A stretch of 64,000 nucleotides of DNA from Bacteroidales bacterium (lineage in GTDB: Bacteria; Bacteroidota; Bacteroidia; Bacteroidales; Tenuifilaceae), in NCBI GenBank assembly GCA_025361485.1, contig JANYLA010000028.1, forward strand, positions 1 through 64,000, given 5' to 3'. This document shows, piece by piece, positions 20,583 through 30,285 of the stretch. The translations under genes were made by a program, and so were the position numbers. The notes under the pieces are model-generated. The model saw only the letters and a list, made by a program, of their open reading frames with translations. It was not told where the DNA came from and searched no databases. Numbering within the stretch: the stretch's first letter is position 1; each line of letters begins with the position of its first letter.

Positions 20583-21992
20583 TTAAACCCCTTTACCTTT
20601 AAATACCGTTATCAAAGTGTATATAATGATTTTGAGATCAACCAAAATCGACATGTTATCGATGTACAGAAGATCGTATTTTAGCCTTTCAACCATTTGA
20701 TCAACATTTTCGGCATAGCCGTACTTCACCTGTCCCCACGAAGTGATTCCCGGTTTTACCTTCTGAAGGTGAATATAATGGGGTGCAACTTTAACAATCT
20801 GATTCACGAAGAACTGCCGCTCAGGACGTGGGCCAACCAACGACATCTCACCCCGAAGTACATTAAAAAAGTTAGGAATCTCATCGAGCCGGGTTTTGCG
20901 CATAAATCGGCCTAATGAAGTAACCCGAGTATCGGTTTTACTTGATAATGCTGGGCCTGATTGCTCGGCATTAACTAGCATTGAACGAAATTTAAAAAGA
21001 GTGAAAGGTTTCCCGTATTGGCCAATTCTTTCCTGTTTATGAATTATCGCTCCTTTAGATGTTAACTTAATTAAAATACATAAAATAAAAATTAAAGGGA
21101 GCAGAACTATTAACGCAAATCCAGCAATTACAATATCCATGAACTGTTTTACCTTAACCTGCCAGGGTGGCATTAACTCGAAAGAGACCTTGAAAAGGGG
21201 TGCGCTAAAAATCTCCGACATCTTAACTCTGCCAGTCAGATAGTCATATAAACTTGGTATGGCTTTGATTATAACATTCATACTTTGTAGCTCATTAATG
21301 AGCTTAAGCATACTCTTATTATCGGAACTATCGAGCGCTATTAACACCTCCTCAATTCTGTTTTTTTGGATAATGCTATCAATGGATATTAAATTGCCTA
21401 AATGAGGTATAACCCCGGTTAAACTATTATTTCCGCCAATATCGACAAAACCAACAATTTTATAACCCTGGGATTTGATTTGAGCCTGTAATTCGTTGTA
21501 GAGTTCAAGCGCTTTTTCGCCTTCACCGATTATGATAGTTGGAAAACCATACTTACGTGTATGAATCCGATTTATTGTTATTGATGTAATAATTAACCTT
21601 GGGAAATAGGTTAGTATAAATACTAAGAAAAATAGAATATAGAACAGTTTGAAGTAATAAGATGAGGATAATATAACATCTTTAAACATCAACACAAAGA
21701 AGATTATCAGAGTACCGATTAGGGTTATTCCAATTGAATTGCCAAGCTCCTTTAATCTCGATTTCCGAAAAATATCGTTATAAAATCCTGCTAGGCTAAA
21801 CAAAATCAACCAAAAAAGGATGAAAAGTGCTATTCCTATATAAAATCGGATGGAAAGTTCAGATGGAATTAATTTAAGGGTTATCGATCCTTGGATTATT
21901 TTACTTCGATAATAAATAAAAAGAAACCAAGCAAGTAAAATGCCAATAAAATCGAAGGTAATGTATTTGATAATCTGCCACTTCCTATTCAC
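20583..21992 (-). CDS. Undecaprenyl-phosphate sugar phosphotransferase / exopolysaccharide polyprenyl glycosylphosphotransferase
   Basis: N-terminal TM bundle, CoA-binding-like middle, C-terminal IIHKQERIGQYGKPFTLFKFRSM...TRLDEIPNFFNVLRGEMSLVGPRPE. Confidence 0.92.
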   Translation of the reverse strand: MNRKWQIIKYITFDFIGILLAWFLFIYYRSKIIQGSITLKLIPSELSIRFYIGIALFILFWLILFSLAGFYNDIFRKSRLKELGNSIGITLIGTLIIFFVLMFKDVILSSSYYFKLFYILFFLVFILTYFPRLIITSITINRIHTRKYGFPTIIIGEGEKALELYNELQAQIKSQGYKIVGFVDIGGNNSLTGVIPHLGNLISIDSIIQKNRIEEVLIALDSSDNKSMLKLINELQSMNVIIKAIPSLYDYLTGRVKMSEIFSAPLFKVSFELMPPWQVKVKQFMDIVIAGFALIVLLPLIFILCILIKLTSKGAIIHKQERIGQYGKPFTLFKFRSMLVNAEQSGPALSSKTDTRVTSLGRFMRKTRLDEIPNFFNVLRGEMSLVGPRPERQFFVNQIVKVAPHYIHLQKVKPGITSWGQVKYGYAENVDQMVERLKYDLLYIDNMSILVDLKIIIYTLITVFKGKGV

Positions 21993-22054
21993 AACTCGTC
22001 GTTTTGGGGTATCTAAATTAAGGAAATTATGCAGATTCCAAAAATAAATATGTG

Positions 22055-22924
22055 TTAGTTCATCGGGTAAAGGCGTTCTTCTATCGCTTCAAAAATGCTT
22101 AGCGTTTCAATTGCATTCTCAATACCAAAACTTAAAGAAGATTTTGACAATACCTCCTGAGTATAAATGCTTAGATTTGTTATGAAACTTTCATCGGATA
22201 GGATTAATTCGGGCGAATTTAGGACTCTTGTCTCGAAATCGGCATTATTAACAGGCAAATCTTTAAAATAACCATCATCTCCAGAAAAGAATCGTAATAC
22301 ACATCTTTCTGCTTCATCAACTCGTGTTATACTCGATGCAATGACACTGCTATTATCGTACTCCATTCGCAAATTAATGGCTTTTGGACTTTTAGTGAAT
22401 AAGGGTAACCCATTCACTCTTAATTTTCGCATACCGCAAGGCTTAATCCTTACAAACGAGGCGATATCATAAATAAGCATTCGACGAAAAGCATCATCGT
22501 TAGCGCTTTTTCCAGCATCACGAGTAAGCTGAAGCATAAAGTAGTTTCCAATTATCTCATCCTGCTTAACCAATATCTCGCCGGCACATCCAAAACCAAT
22601 CGGAAAACCGATTTCAATTGATAATTCATTAATTTCGAGGAGGGAGCTTAGGGAATAATCAGGTAGACTTGCTAAAAAAATATTAACCCCTCTTTTTAGC
22701 GCTTTGGTTACAAAATCAAAATAATTATCACTGTCATAAAAAACATATGCAACCTCAATCTGCACTAATAGTTCATCCTCCAATTCATAGATTTTAGTAT
22801 CAAAATCATTGGTTTTTTCATTGGTTCTAAAATAGACTCCTACCAGCTCAAGGTTATTTCGATATGCAATCGTTTGCAGTAAATCGGTTCCAACTAGATT
22901 TTGAAAGAAAAAGCCTGCTTTCAT
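22055..22924 (-). CDS. Divergent Gfo/Idh/MocA-like oxidoreductase-related protein
   Basis: Dinucleotide-fold-like topology only; no clear catalytic motif. Confidence 0.35.
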   Translation of the reverse strand: MKAGFFFQNLVGTDLLQTIAYRNNLELVGVYFRTNEKTNDFDTKIYELEDELLVQIEVAYVFYDSDNYFDFVTKALKRGVNIFLASLPDYSLSSLLEINELSIEIGFPIGFGCAGEILVKQDEIIGNYFMLQLTRDAGKSANDDAFRRMLIYDIASFVRIKPCGMRKLRVNGLPLFTKSPKAINLRMEYDNSSVIASSITRVDEAERCVLRFFSGDDGYFKDLPVNNADFETRVLNSPELILSDESFITNLSIYTQEVLSKSSLSFGIENAIETLSIFEAIEERLYPMN

Positions 22925-23085
22925 AAACAGATACTGTTATTGATGGGAGAAAATATAACCAATAAACCTCAACTTTATCGATTTAAATTCTAATACAAAC
23001 TTACCCTAATTTAGACCCAAATAACGTTTATAAATGGTCTTTTTATTAACTAAATAGTAACAGTTCATAATATTAAAACTCCTGT

Positions 23086-23093
23086 TATCTTTG
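23086..23093 (+). promoter_or_regulatory. -7 element (TATCTTTG) upstream of pcm
   Basis: TAnnTTTG match about 30 bp upstream of ATG. Confidence 0.45.
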
Positions 23094-23122
23094 TAACTAC
23101 AATTAGAGTTGAGCACAATAGA

Positions 23123-23767
23123 ATGCAGGATACATATAGACACAAAGGTCTCCGAAGGAATTTAGTTGACGAGCTTAAGCTAAAAGGAATATCCGATCAG
23201 AAAGTTTTAGATGCTATCTATGCTGTTCCTCGTCATTTTTTTATGGATAGCGGGTTTATTAATTTTGCTTACAAAGATTCTGCATTCCCCATTGGTGCCG
23301 GGCAAACAATATCACAACCTTATACCGTAGCTTTTCAAACCCAGCTATTAACCATTCAACCTTTAGAAAAAGTCCTCGAAATTGGAACAGGCTCTGGCTA
23401 TCAAACTGCCGTTCTAATGGAGATGGGCGCTAAGGTATACACCATTGAGCGACAAAAAGAGCTATACATAAAAGCTAAAGCGCAGCTTGAAGCAATGGGC
23501 TATCATCCTCACTTCTTTTATGGTGACGGATACTTAGGAATGCCCAGCTATGGGCCTTATAGTAAGATTATCATAACTGCTGGTGCTCCTGAAATTCCAG
23601 CAATGCTAATTGAACAACTTCAAATCGGAGGTAAATTAATATCTCCTGTTGGAGATAAGCTCGGGCAGGTTATGACTTTAGCTGAGAAGGTGAGCGAAAC
23701 AGAAACAATCATCACCCAGCACGGAAACTTTATCTTTGTTCCGTTGTTAAAGGGTACAAAACAGTAG
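23123..23767 (+). CDS. pcm: Protein-L-isoaspartate O-methyltransferase
   Basis: VPRHFFMDSGF...FPIGAGQTISQPYTVAFQTQLL...VLEIGTGSGYQTAVL. Confidence 0.93.
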   Translation: MQDTYRHKGLRRNLVDELKLKGISDQKVLDAIYAVPRHFFMDSGFINFAYKDSAFPIGAGQTISQPYTVAFQTQLLTIQPLEKVLEIGTGSGYQTAVLMEMGAKVYTIERQKELYIKAKAQLEAMGYHPHFFYGDGYLGMPSYGPYSKIIITAGAPEIPAMLIEQLQIGGKLISPVGDKLGQVMTLAEKVSETETIITQHGNFIFVPLLKGTKQ

Positions 23768-23780
23768 ATAAAAAAATAAA

Positions 23781-24422
23781 ATGATACAGGTAAAGACGTT
23801 AATACTTAATCCATTTCAAGAGAATACTTATATTATTTACGACCAAACCGGCGAAGCTATTATAATAGATCCTGGGTGCTACTCCAAATCAGATTTCGAT
23901 GAGGTAAAATGGTTTGTCGATTCAAACGAATTAACAGTAAAGCACTTAATTCTAACCCATGGACATATCGACCATATTCTTGGCATCGACTCTTTAAGAG
24001 ATTTATATCAAGTTAAATGTCTTGCACATGCTGACGATCTCCCGTTAATCGAAAACTCACCTGTACATGGTCTAATGTTTGGAATCTCAATCGATAAAGC
24101 GCCAACGATCGATGAATTATTAAAGGATGGTGATAAAATTTCCTTCGGTAAATCCACCTTAGAAATAATTCATACTCCGGGTCACTCAAAGGGTGGAATT
24201 TGTATTCTATTCCGTGATGAGAAAAAACTTTTTACAGGCGATACCCTTTTTAATGGGTCAATTGGTAGAACTGACTTGATGGGGGGAAACTATGAAACTT
24301 TAATTGATAGTATTGTTCACAAAATTATTCCCCTTGGCGATGATATGGCTGTTTACCCTGGACATGGGAGCCCGACTACAATTGGATTCGAAAAAAAGAA
24401 TAATTCATTTCTTCAAAAGTAA
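23781..24422 (+). CDS. MBL-fold metallo-hydrolase (glyoxalase II-like)
   Basis: LTHGHIDHILG, IIHTPGHSKGG, FTGDTLF, VYPGHGSPTTIG. Confidence 0.93.
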   Translation: MIQVKTLILNPFQENTYIIYDQTGEAIIIDPGCYSKSDFDEVKWFVDSNELTVKHLILTHGHIDHILGIDSLRDLYQVKCLAHADDLPLIENSPVHGLMFGISIDKAPTIDELLKDGDKISFGKSTLEIIHTPGHSKGGICILFRDEKKLFTGDTLFNGSIGRTDLMGGNYETLIDSIVHKIIPLGDDMAVYPGHGSPTTIGFEKKNNSFLQK

Positions 24423-24540
24423 TAGGAATGATTTCTTTTTTAACAAAGTGATAAATCTCAAATCTAATCCGAAATCATTTTTTTACTTTTGCATCAATTT
24501 TGGAAATCGTAATTATTTAACAAAATAAAAATCAATTATA

Positions 24541-27408
24541 ATGATAACCGATTCTTTTGTTTCACGTCATATTGGTCCTCGCGACCAGGAACTTAACGAG
24601 ATGTTGAAGGTTGTTGGTGTATCGTCTCTCGACGAACTTATAAATCAAACTGTACCAACATCAATACGGTTAAAAAAGCCGCTCAACCTTCCTGCTCCAC
24701 TTACTGAGTTTGAATATTTAAACAAAATCAATGCTCTTGCAGCCAAGAATCAAATTTACCGTTCATTTATAGGTATGGGTTATTACGGCACTGCAACACC
24801 TGCAGTTATAATGCGTAATATTTTTGAGAACCCAAGCTGGTACACTTCATACACTCCTTACCAAGCAGAAATTAGCCAAGGTCGTTTAGAGGCATTGCTA
24901 AACTATCAGACTATGGTTATGGATTTAACAGGAATGCAGATTGCCAACGCATCGCTACTTGATGAATCTACCGCAGCTGCTGAAGCGATGATCATGATGT
25001 TTAACCTTCGTAGTCGACAAGCAGTAAAGGATGGAAAAAATGTAATTTTTGTTGATAAAGATATCTTCCCCCAAAACCTTGAAGTAATTATTACTAGGGC
25101 AAAACCTCTAGGTATGGAGGTTGTAACAGGATGCTATAGCGAGTATACTTACACTGGAAAAGAATTTGGTGCAATTGTTCAGTATCCATCAGCGAAAGGT
25201 ACAGTAAGAGATTATGCTGGTTTTACAACCAAAGCACATGAAGCAGGTGTTCTTGTTGCTGTAATATCTGATCTTTTAAGTCTTGCACTAATTACACCTC
25301 CAGGTGAATGGGGCGCTGACATCGTTGTTGGTTCAACCCAACGTTTTGGTGTACCCATGGGATTTGGCGGTCCTCATGCCGCTTTCTTTGCAACCAAAGA
25401 TGAGCACAAACGCAGCATGCCGGGTCGCATCATCGGCGTTTCTGTTGACCGCTATGGCAATAAAGCGTTACGTATGGCTTTACAAACCCGCGAACAACAT
25501 ATCAAACGCGAGCGTGCAACCTCAAATATTTGTACTGCACAAGCACTTCTTGCAACTATGGCTGGAATGTATGCAGTATATCATGGGAAAGAGGGTATTA
25601 GAAGAATTGCTTCCTACACCCACAGCGTGGCAGTTATAGTTGCTAACGAGCTTACAAAACTAGGATATACTCAAAATGTAAAGAGTTTCTTTGATACTAT
25701 TGAAATAGCTCTTCCTACCTCTGTAAACGTAAATACTATCAAAGAAAAAGCACTTGCGAACAAGCTAAATTTCTGCTACAAAGAGAATGGCAATATTGGT
25801 ATCAGCTTCGATGAGGTTACCAATGTACATGATATCAACTCTATCTTAACTGTTTTTGCTGAAGCCGCAGGCAAGAAAGCAACTGTAATCAACGAAATCG
25901 TTGAATCAAACCAGATACCTGCTAATTCAAAGCGTACAAGCAGCTATTTAACCGAGAAGGTATTCAACATGTTCCACTCTGAAACCGAGATGATGAGGTA
26001 TATCAAGAAGTTGGAACGTAAGGATATATCATTAACCCATAGCATGATTTCGCTTGGTAGCTGTACTATGAAATTAAACGGTGCTGCATTAATGATGCCG
26101 CTTAGCCGTCCAGAGTTTGGAAACATTCACCCATTTGTTCCAGTTGATCAAGTTGCTGGCTACATGGAGATGATTCACGATTTGGAAAAATACTTAGCAG
26201 AGATTACTGGATTTGCAGCCGTTTCGTTACAACCTAACTCAGGTGCAGCTGGTGAATATGCAGGTTTAATGGTTATCCGTCAGTATCATATCGACAGAGG
26301 TGATGCTCATCGTAATGTTGTACTAATTCCAGCATCCGCACACGGAACAAATCCAGCCAGCGCTGCAATGGCAGGCATGGAAGTTATAGTTGTTGCATGT
26401 GATGAAAAGGGAAATATCAATGTTGATGACTTAAAGGTAAAAGCCGAACAGCATAAGGATAAACTTTCATGCTTTATGGTAACTTATCCATCGACCCACG
26501 GAGTATTCGAGTATAAAATCCGTGAGATGATGGATATTATTCATAAAAACGGTGGTCTAGTTTATATGGATGGTGCTAACATGAATGCTCAGGTTGGACT
26601 TACTAGTCCAGGCGAGATTGGCGCTGATGTTTGCCACTTAAATCTACATAAAACATTTGCAATACCCCACGGCGGCGGCGGCCCAGGCGTTGGTCCAATT
26701 GCTGTTACCAAAGAGCTTGCCCATTTCCTACCTTCTCACCCAGTTTTGAAAACTGGAGGCGATAAGGCAATTACAGCCGTTGCTGCTGCTCCTTACGGTA
26801 GCGCAAGCGTTCTCCCTATAACTTATGGTTATATCCTAATGCTTGGAAACGAAGGTTTGACCAGCGCCACGAAGTGGGCAATTCTCAACGCAAACTATAT
26901 GGCAACTCGCCTTAAAGGTTATTTCAGCGTTCTATATACAGGTGAAACTGGACGTGTTGCACACGAAATGATTCTAGATTGCCATCATTTTAAAACATGC
27001 TATGATGTTGAAACGGGCGATATCGCTCGTCGTTTGATGGATTATGGTTACCACGCTCCTACCCTTTCGTTCCCAGTTCACGAAACCCTAATGGTTGAAC
27101 CAACCGAGAGCGAATCGAAGCAAGAACTCGATCGATTTGTCGACACGCTAATAGCTATCAAGCAAGAACTCGATGATATTAAGAATGGCAAAGCCGATAA
27201 GGTTGATAACGTTCTAAAGAATGCACCACATACTGCCACTGAAGTTACTGCCGATGAGTGGATCCATGTTTATGGTCGTCAGAAAGCTGCATTCCCGCTA
27301 CCTTGGATTGCAGGAAATAAATTTTGGCCAGCTGTTGGCAAGATCGACTCTGGCTATGGCGATAGAAACCTAGTATGCTCTTGTGCTCCGATAGAAGATT
27401 ATTTATAG
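24541..27408 (+). CDS. gcvP: Glycine dehydrogenase (aminomethyl-transferring), P protein
   Basis: FVSRHIGPRDQE...GMGYYGTATPAVI...GSCTMKLN...NLHKTFAIPHGGGGPGVGPI. Confidence 0.97.
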   Translation: MITDSFVSRHIGPRDQELNEMLKVVGVSSLDELINQTVPTSIRLKKPLNLPAPLTEFEYLNKINALAAKNQIYRSFIGMGYYGTATPAVIMRNIFENPSWYTSYTPYQAEISQGRLEALLNYQTMVMDLTGMQIANASLLDESTAAAEAMIMMFNLRSRQAVKDGKNVIFVDKDIFPQNLEVIITRAKPLGMEVVTGCYSEYTYTGKEFGAIVQYPSAKGTVRDYAGFTTKAHEAGVLVAVISDLLSLALITPPGEWGADIVVGSTQRFGVPMGFGGPHAAFFATKDEHKRSMPGRIIGVSVDRYGNKALRMALQTREQHIKRERATSNICTAQALLATMAGMYAVYHGKEGIRRIASYTHSVAVIVANELTKLGYTQNVKSFFDTIEIALPTSVNVNTIKEKALANKLNFCYKENGNIGISFDEVTNVHDINSILTVFAEAAGKKATVINEIVESNQIPANSKRTSSYLTEKVFNMFHSETEMMRYIKKLERKDISLTHSMISLGSCTMKLNGAALMMPLSRPEFGNIHPFVPVDQVAGYMEMIHDLEKYLAEITGFAAVSLQPNSGAAGEYAGLMVIRQYHIDRGDAHRNVVLIPASAHGTNPASAAMAGMEVIVVACDEKGNINVDDLKVKAEQHKDKLSCFMVTYPSTHGVFEYKIREMMDIIHKNGGLVYMDGANMNAQVGLTSPGEIGADVCHLNLHKTFAIPHGGGGPGVGPIAVTKELAHFLPSHPVLKTGGDKAITAVAAAPYGSASVLPITYGYILMLGNEGLTSATKWAILNANYMATRLKGYFSVLYTGETGRVAHEMILDCHHFKTCYDVETGDIARRLMDYGYHAPTLSFPVHETLMVEPTESESKQELDRFVDTLIAIKQELDDIKNGKADKVDNVLKNAPHTATEVTADEWIHVYGRQKAAFPLPWIAGNKFWPAVGKIDSGYGDRNLVCSCAPIEDYL

Positions 27409-27424
27409 ATTTACTCTGATTAAT

Positions 27425-27463
27425 AAAAAGTTCCGTATCTGAAAGGGTACGGAACTTTTTTCT
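27425..27463 (+). terminator. Intrinsic terminator after gcvP
   Basis: AAAAAGTTCCGTATCTGAAAGGGTACGGAACTTTTTT. Confidence 0.85.
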
Positions 27464-27470
27464 ATAAAAG

Positions 27471-27500
27471 AGAAAGGGTCTACTTTCGTAGACCCTTTCT
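27471..27500. terminator. Second hairpin after gcvP
   Basis: AGAAAGGGTCTACTTTCGTAGACCCTTTCT palindrome. Confidence 0.6.
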
Positions 27501-27716
27501 AGCTAAACAACTAATTAACCACCGGAGATTTAAGCATAAAATGCTTTTCTCACGCTCAAATTTAACTCTAGTTTGCCTTTATCTATCTTTGTTTTGACTA
27601 ACCACTCCATTCTCTTGGTAAACATTGTTTTTTAAGCATGGAATCATTAGCCACTCTAATCATTTTCTTAATCCCCTCATATTGAAGCATTACATAACTT
27701 AAATAGCACCAAAGTA

Positions 27717-27932
27717 TTATGGATAGACAGAATCTCGATATTCAAGAATGTCTCCAGGTTGGCAGTTGAGCGCTTGGCAAATTAAATCAAGCGTTGACAG
27801 CTTAATTGCTTTTGCCTTCCCTTGTTTTAAAATAGATAAATTTGATAATGTTATGCCAACTTTTTCAGACAATTCATTTAGTCTCATCTTTCTTTTAGCA
27901 AGCATCACATCAAGATTGATTATTATAGCCAT
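27717..27932 (-). CDS. Cro/C1-type (YozG-like) HTH regulator
   Basis: MLAKRKMRLNELSEKVGITLSNLSILKQGKAKAIKLSTLDLICQALNCQPGDILEY. Confidence 0.92.
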   Translation of the reverse strand: MAIIINLDVMLAKRKMRLNELSEKVGITLSNLSILKQGKAKAIKLSTLDLICQALNCQPGDILEYRDSVYP

Positions 27933-27935
27933 TTC

Positions 27936-28445
27936 TTAGATTGTTAAGTTTGTTTGATCCTGCAACTCACATCCTTTTTTAAAAACATGAGAAATAATAT
28001 AGATAACAGCGGCTAGGAAAAGAGTTTTTATATCAAGCCCTTTAGTAAGAATAACAAATGCATTTAATAACTTATTGGGAATATCTTGTTTAGAAACTGC
28101 TACCGAGCCGATTATTGTCAATAAATAGCTAATTATAACGTATAAAAATAGAAGTACCGATATGTTTTGAATCCTTCTCACATTTACAGGTTCAAAAAAA
28201 GTCTCTTTATTAAATCTGTCTAGCAATTTCCTGAGTTGGAGCGTTACAAAAAATGCAATAATTAAAAAAAGGATGATAGAAATATACATAAACAACATGG
28301 TCTCCTGCATGCTGTCTTTAAGGGGCAAGCAGTGATAATAGATATTTCCAACATGGGCAAGGATTGCGACCAATTCTAAAACCAATGCTATACTTAAAAT
28401 TGTTTTCAGAACCGAAGTCATGGATTTTTTACCAAAAGTTTTCAT
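27936..28445 (-). CDS. DUF2975 domain-containing membrane protein
   Basis: Four predicted TM segments; adjacent to YozG-like HTH, a standard pairing. Confidence 0.8.
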   Translation of the reverse strand: MKTFGKKSMTSVLKTILSIALVLELVAILAHVGNIYYHCLPLKDSMQETMLFMYISIILFLIIAFFVTLQLRKLLDRFNKETFFEPVNVRRIQNISVLLFLYVIISYLLTIIGSVAVSKQDIPNKLLNAFVILTKGLDIKTLFLAAVIYIISHVFKKGCELQDQTNLTI

Positions 28446-28702
28446 AGCTTTATTTTTTATGTTTATAATGCAAATATAATAATTATATATTGTTTTACAA
28501 TAAATATTTATTGTTTTAAATATTAATATTCAATAATCATTCAGCCGATAAGTAATAAAAATATTGTGCTGATGATGCAGATAATGTTTTATTTTTGTCA
28601 ATAAGTTATTATTAATCAGTTGGCAAAGCAATTTGTACGTTAGCTAGACTCAACAATATCACTTGCCACAAAAATGTTTTAAAAACCGTAAATTGAGACA
28701 CT

Positions 28703-29971
28703 ATGAGTAACGAAATAAGTATCAGCGTTAATTCCGAAATAGGAGAACTAGAGGGAGTTATCCTTCATACTCCGGGAGCAGAGGTTGAGAATATGACCCC
28801 ACAAAATGCACAGCGTGCACTTTACAGCGATATCCTTAACCTTTCAATAGCAAAAAAAGAATATTTGCAGCTTAATGGTGTACTCGCTAAAGTTTCAAAA
28901 ACCTATCAGGTTCAGGATTTACTTGTTAATGTTCTTTCTAAAGAAACTTCTAAGCAAGAGCTTGTATCAACAATTTGCAAACACGAAAATTCCTCATACC
29001 TGATCGATGAACTTCTTCATATTCCTGCAAAAGAGCTTGCCAATTTGCTAATTGAGGGAGTTCCCCTAAAACGAAACGACCTAACAAGTTTTCTAAGTCA
29101 CGAAAGATTTTCGTTACCACCACTTTATAATTTTTACTTTACAAGGGATGCCTCAATTTCGATTCGCGATAAGGTTCTAATCTCACGAATGGCAAACAGG
29201 GTCAGGGATTTGGAATGCATAATCATGGAGGCAATATTTAAACACTCCGGAATTTTTGCAACATCTACAATTAATCCATTAGACTATGGCTGCAATGATA
29301 ATACAACTATTGAAGGAGGTGATGTTCTAATTGCTCGCGATGATATTCTGCTTATTGGTAATAGTATACGAACCACAACTCACGCTATCGATTTTATCCT
29401 TAGGCAATTAGTCGCAAAAAACGATAAAGGAAAAAGATATATAATTGTTCAGGAACTTCCTGAATCACCCGAATCATTCATTCACTTGGATATGGTATTC
29501 ACACTTCTTGATGTGGATAAATGTATGGTATTCGAGCCCGTTATCCTTAAACCAAACCGCTACCAAACCGTTCAAATAACGATTCAGAATGGAAAGGTAT
29601 TAGAGATTAAAACCGTTGAGAACATGCTTACGGCTTTAAAAAGCCTTGGGATGGATCTTAAGCCAATAATTTGCGGAGGTTCACGTGATCCCTGGATTCA
29701 GGAACGGGAGCAGTGGCATAGCGGTGCAAACTTCTTTGCCGTAGGCCCAGGAAAAGTTATTGGCTACTCTCGGAATACCTATACAATGGACGAGATGAGT
29801 AAAAATGGGTTTGATATAATCCGAGCCAAAGACGTACTTGCCGATAAAATTAATCTGAAAGACTATAAGAAATTTGTGCTCACCATTGATGGGAACGAAC
29901 TACCACGTGGAGGTGGTGGTGCAAGATGTATGACAATGCCAGTTCGAAGGAAGCCAGTGATTTGGAAATAA
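28703..29971 (+). CDS. arcA: Arginine deiminase
   Basis: EGVILHTPGAEVENMTP, FTRDASISI, EGGDVLIARDDILLIG, HLDMVFTLLD, GGGGARCMTMPVRR. Confidence 0.9.
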   Translation: MSNEISISVNSEIGELEGVILHTPGAEVENMTPQNAQRALYSDILNLSIAKKEYLQLNGVLAKVSKTYQVQDLLVNVLSKETSKQELVSTICKHENSSYLIDELLHIPAKELANLLIEGVPLKRNDLTSFLSHERFSLPPLYNFYFTRDASISIRDKVLISRMANRVRDLECIIMEAIFKHSGIFATSTINPLDYGCNDNTTIEGGDVLIARDDILLIGNSIRTTTHAIDFILRQLVAKNDKGKRYIIVQELPESPESFIHLDMVFTLLDVDKCMVFEPVILKPNRYQTVQITIQNGKVLEIKTVENMLTALKSLGMDLKPIICGGSRDPWIQEREQWHSGANFFAVGPGKVIGYSRNTYTMDEMSKNGFDIIRAKDVLADKINLKDYKKFVLTIDGNELPRGGGGARCMTMPVRRKPVIWK

Positions 29972-30021
29972 ACAATTTAGTTTTTCACTTGTTTAATAGT
30001 TAAATATTAAAACTAGAACAA

Positions 30022-30222
30022 ATGAAAAAAAATGTTGGGAAAGTTGATATGATTATAAGATTAGTCATAGGAATTGCAATTGCCTCTATAGGTATTGTTT
30101 ATCAAAGTTGGTGGGGGTTATTAGCAGCAGTTCCTCTTTTGACTGCTTTTATTAATTTTTGTCCGCTTTACACCGTTTTTGGATTAAGAACATGCTCCGC
30201 AAAGGAGGCAAAAACCTTATAG
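30022..30222 (+). CDS. DUF2892 (YgaP-like transmembrane) protein
   Basis: NVGKVDMIIRLVIGIAIASIGIVYQSWWGLLAAVPLLTAFINFCPLYTVFGLRTC. Confidence 0.9.
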   Translation: MKKNVGKVDMIIRLVIGIAIASIGIVYQSWWGLLAAVPLLTAFINFCPLYTVFGLRTCSAKEAKTL

Positions 30223-30230
30223 TTTGAACC

Positions 30231-30267
30231 AAAAAAAACCGAGGCAAAAAAAGTCTCGGTTTTTTTA
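30231..30267. terminator. Terminator between convergent DUF2892 gene and sucC
   Basis: AAAAACCGAGGCAAAAAAAGTCTCGGTTTTTTT. Confidence 0.8.
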
Positions 30268-30285
30268 TTCGTTTCGTAAATACAA

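Noticed and set aside
24423-24540. Glycine riboswitch upstream of gcvP
   Set aside because: The leader is short and AT-rich with a TACTTTTG promoter motif; no paired aptamer structure could be recognised.
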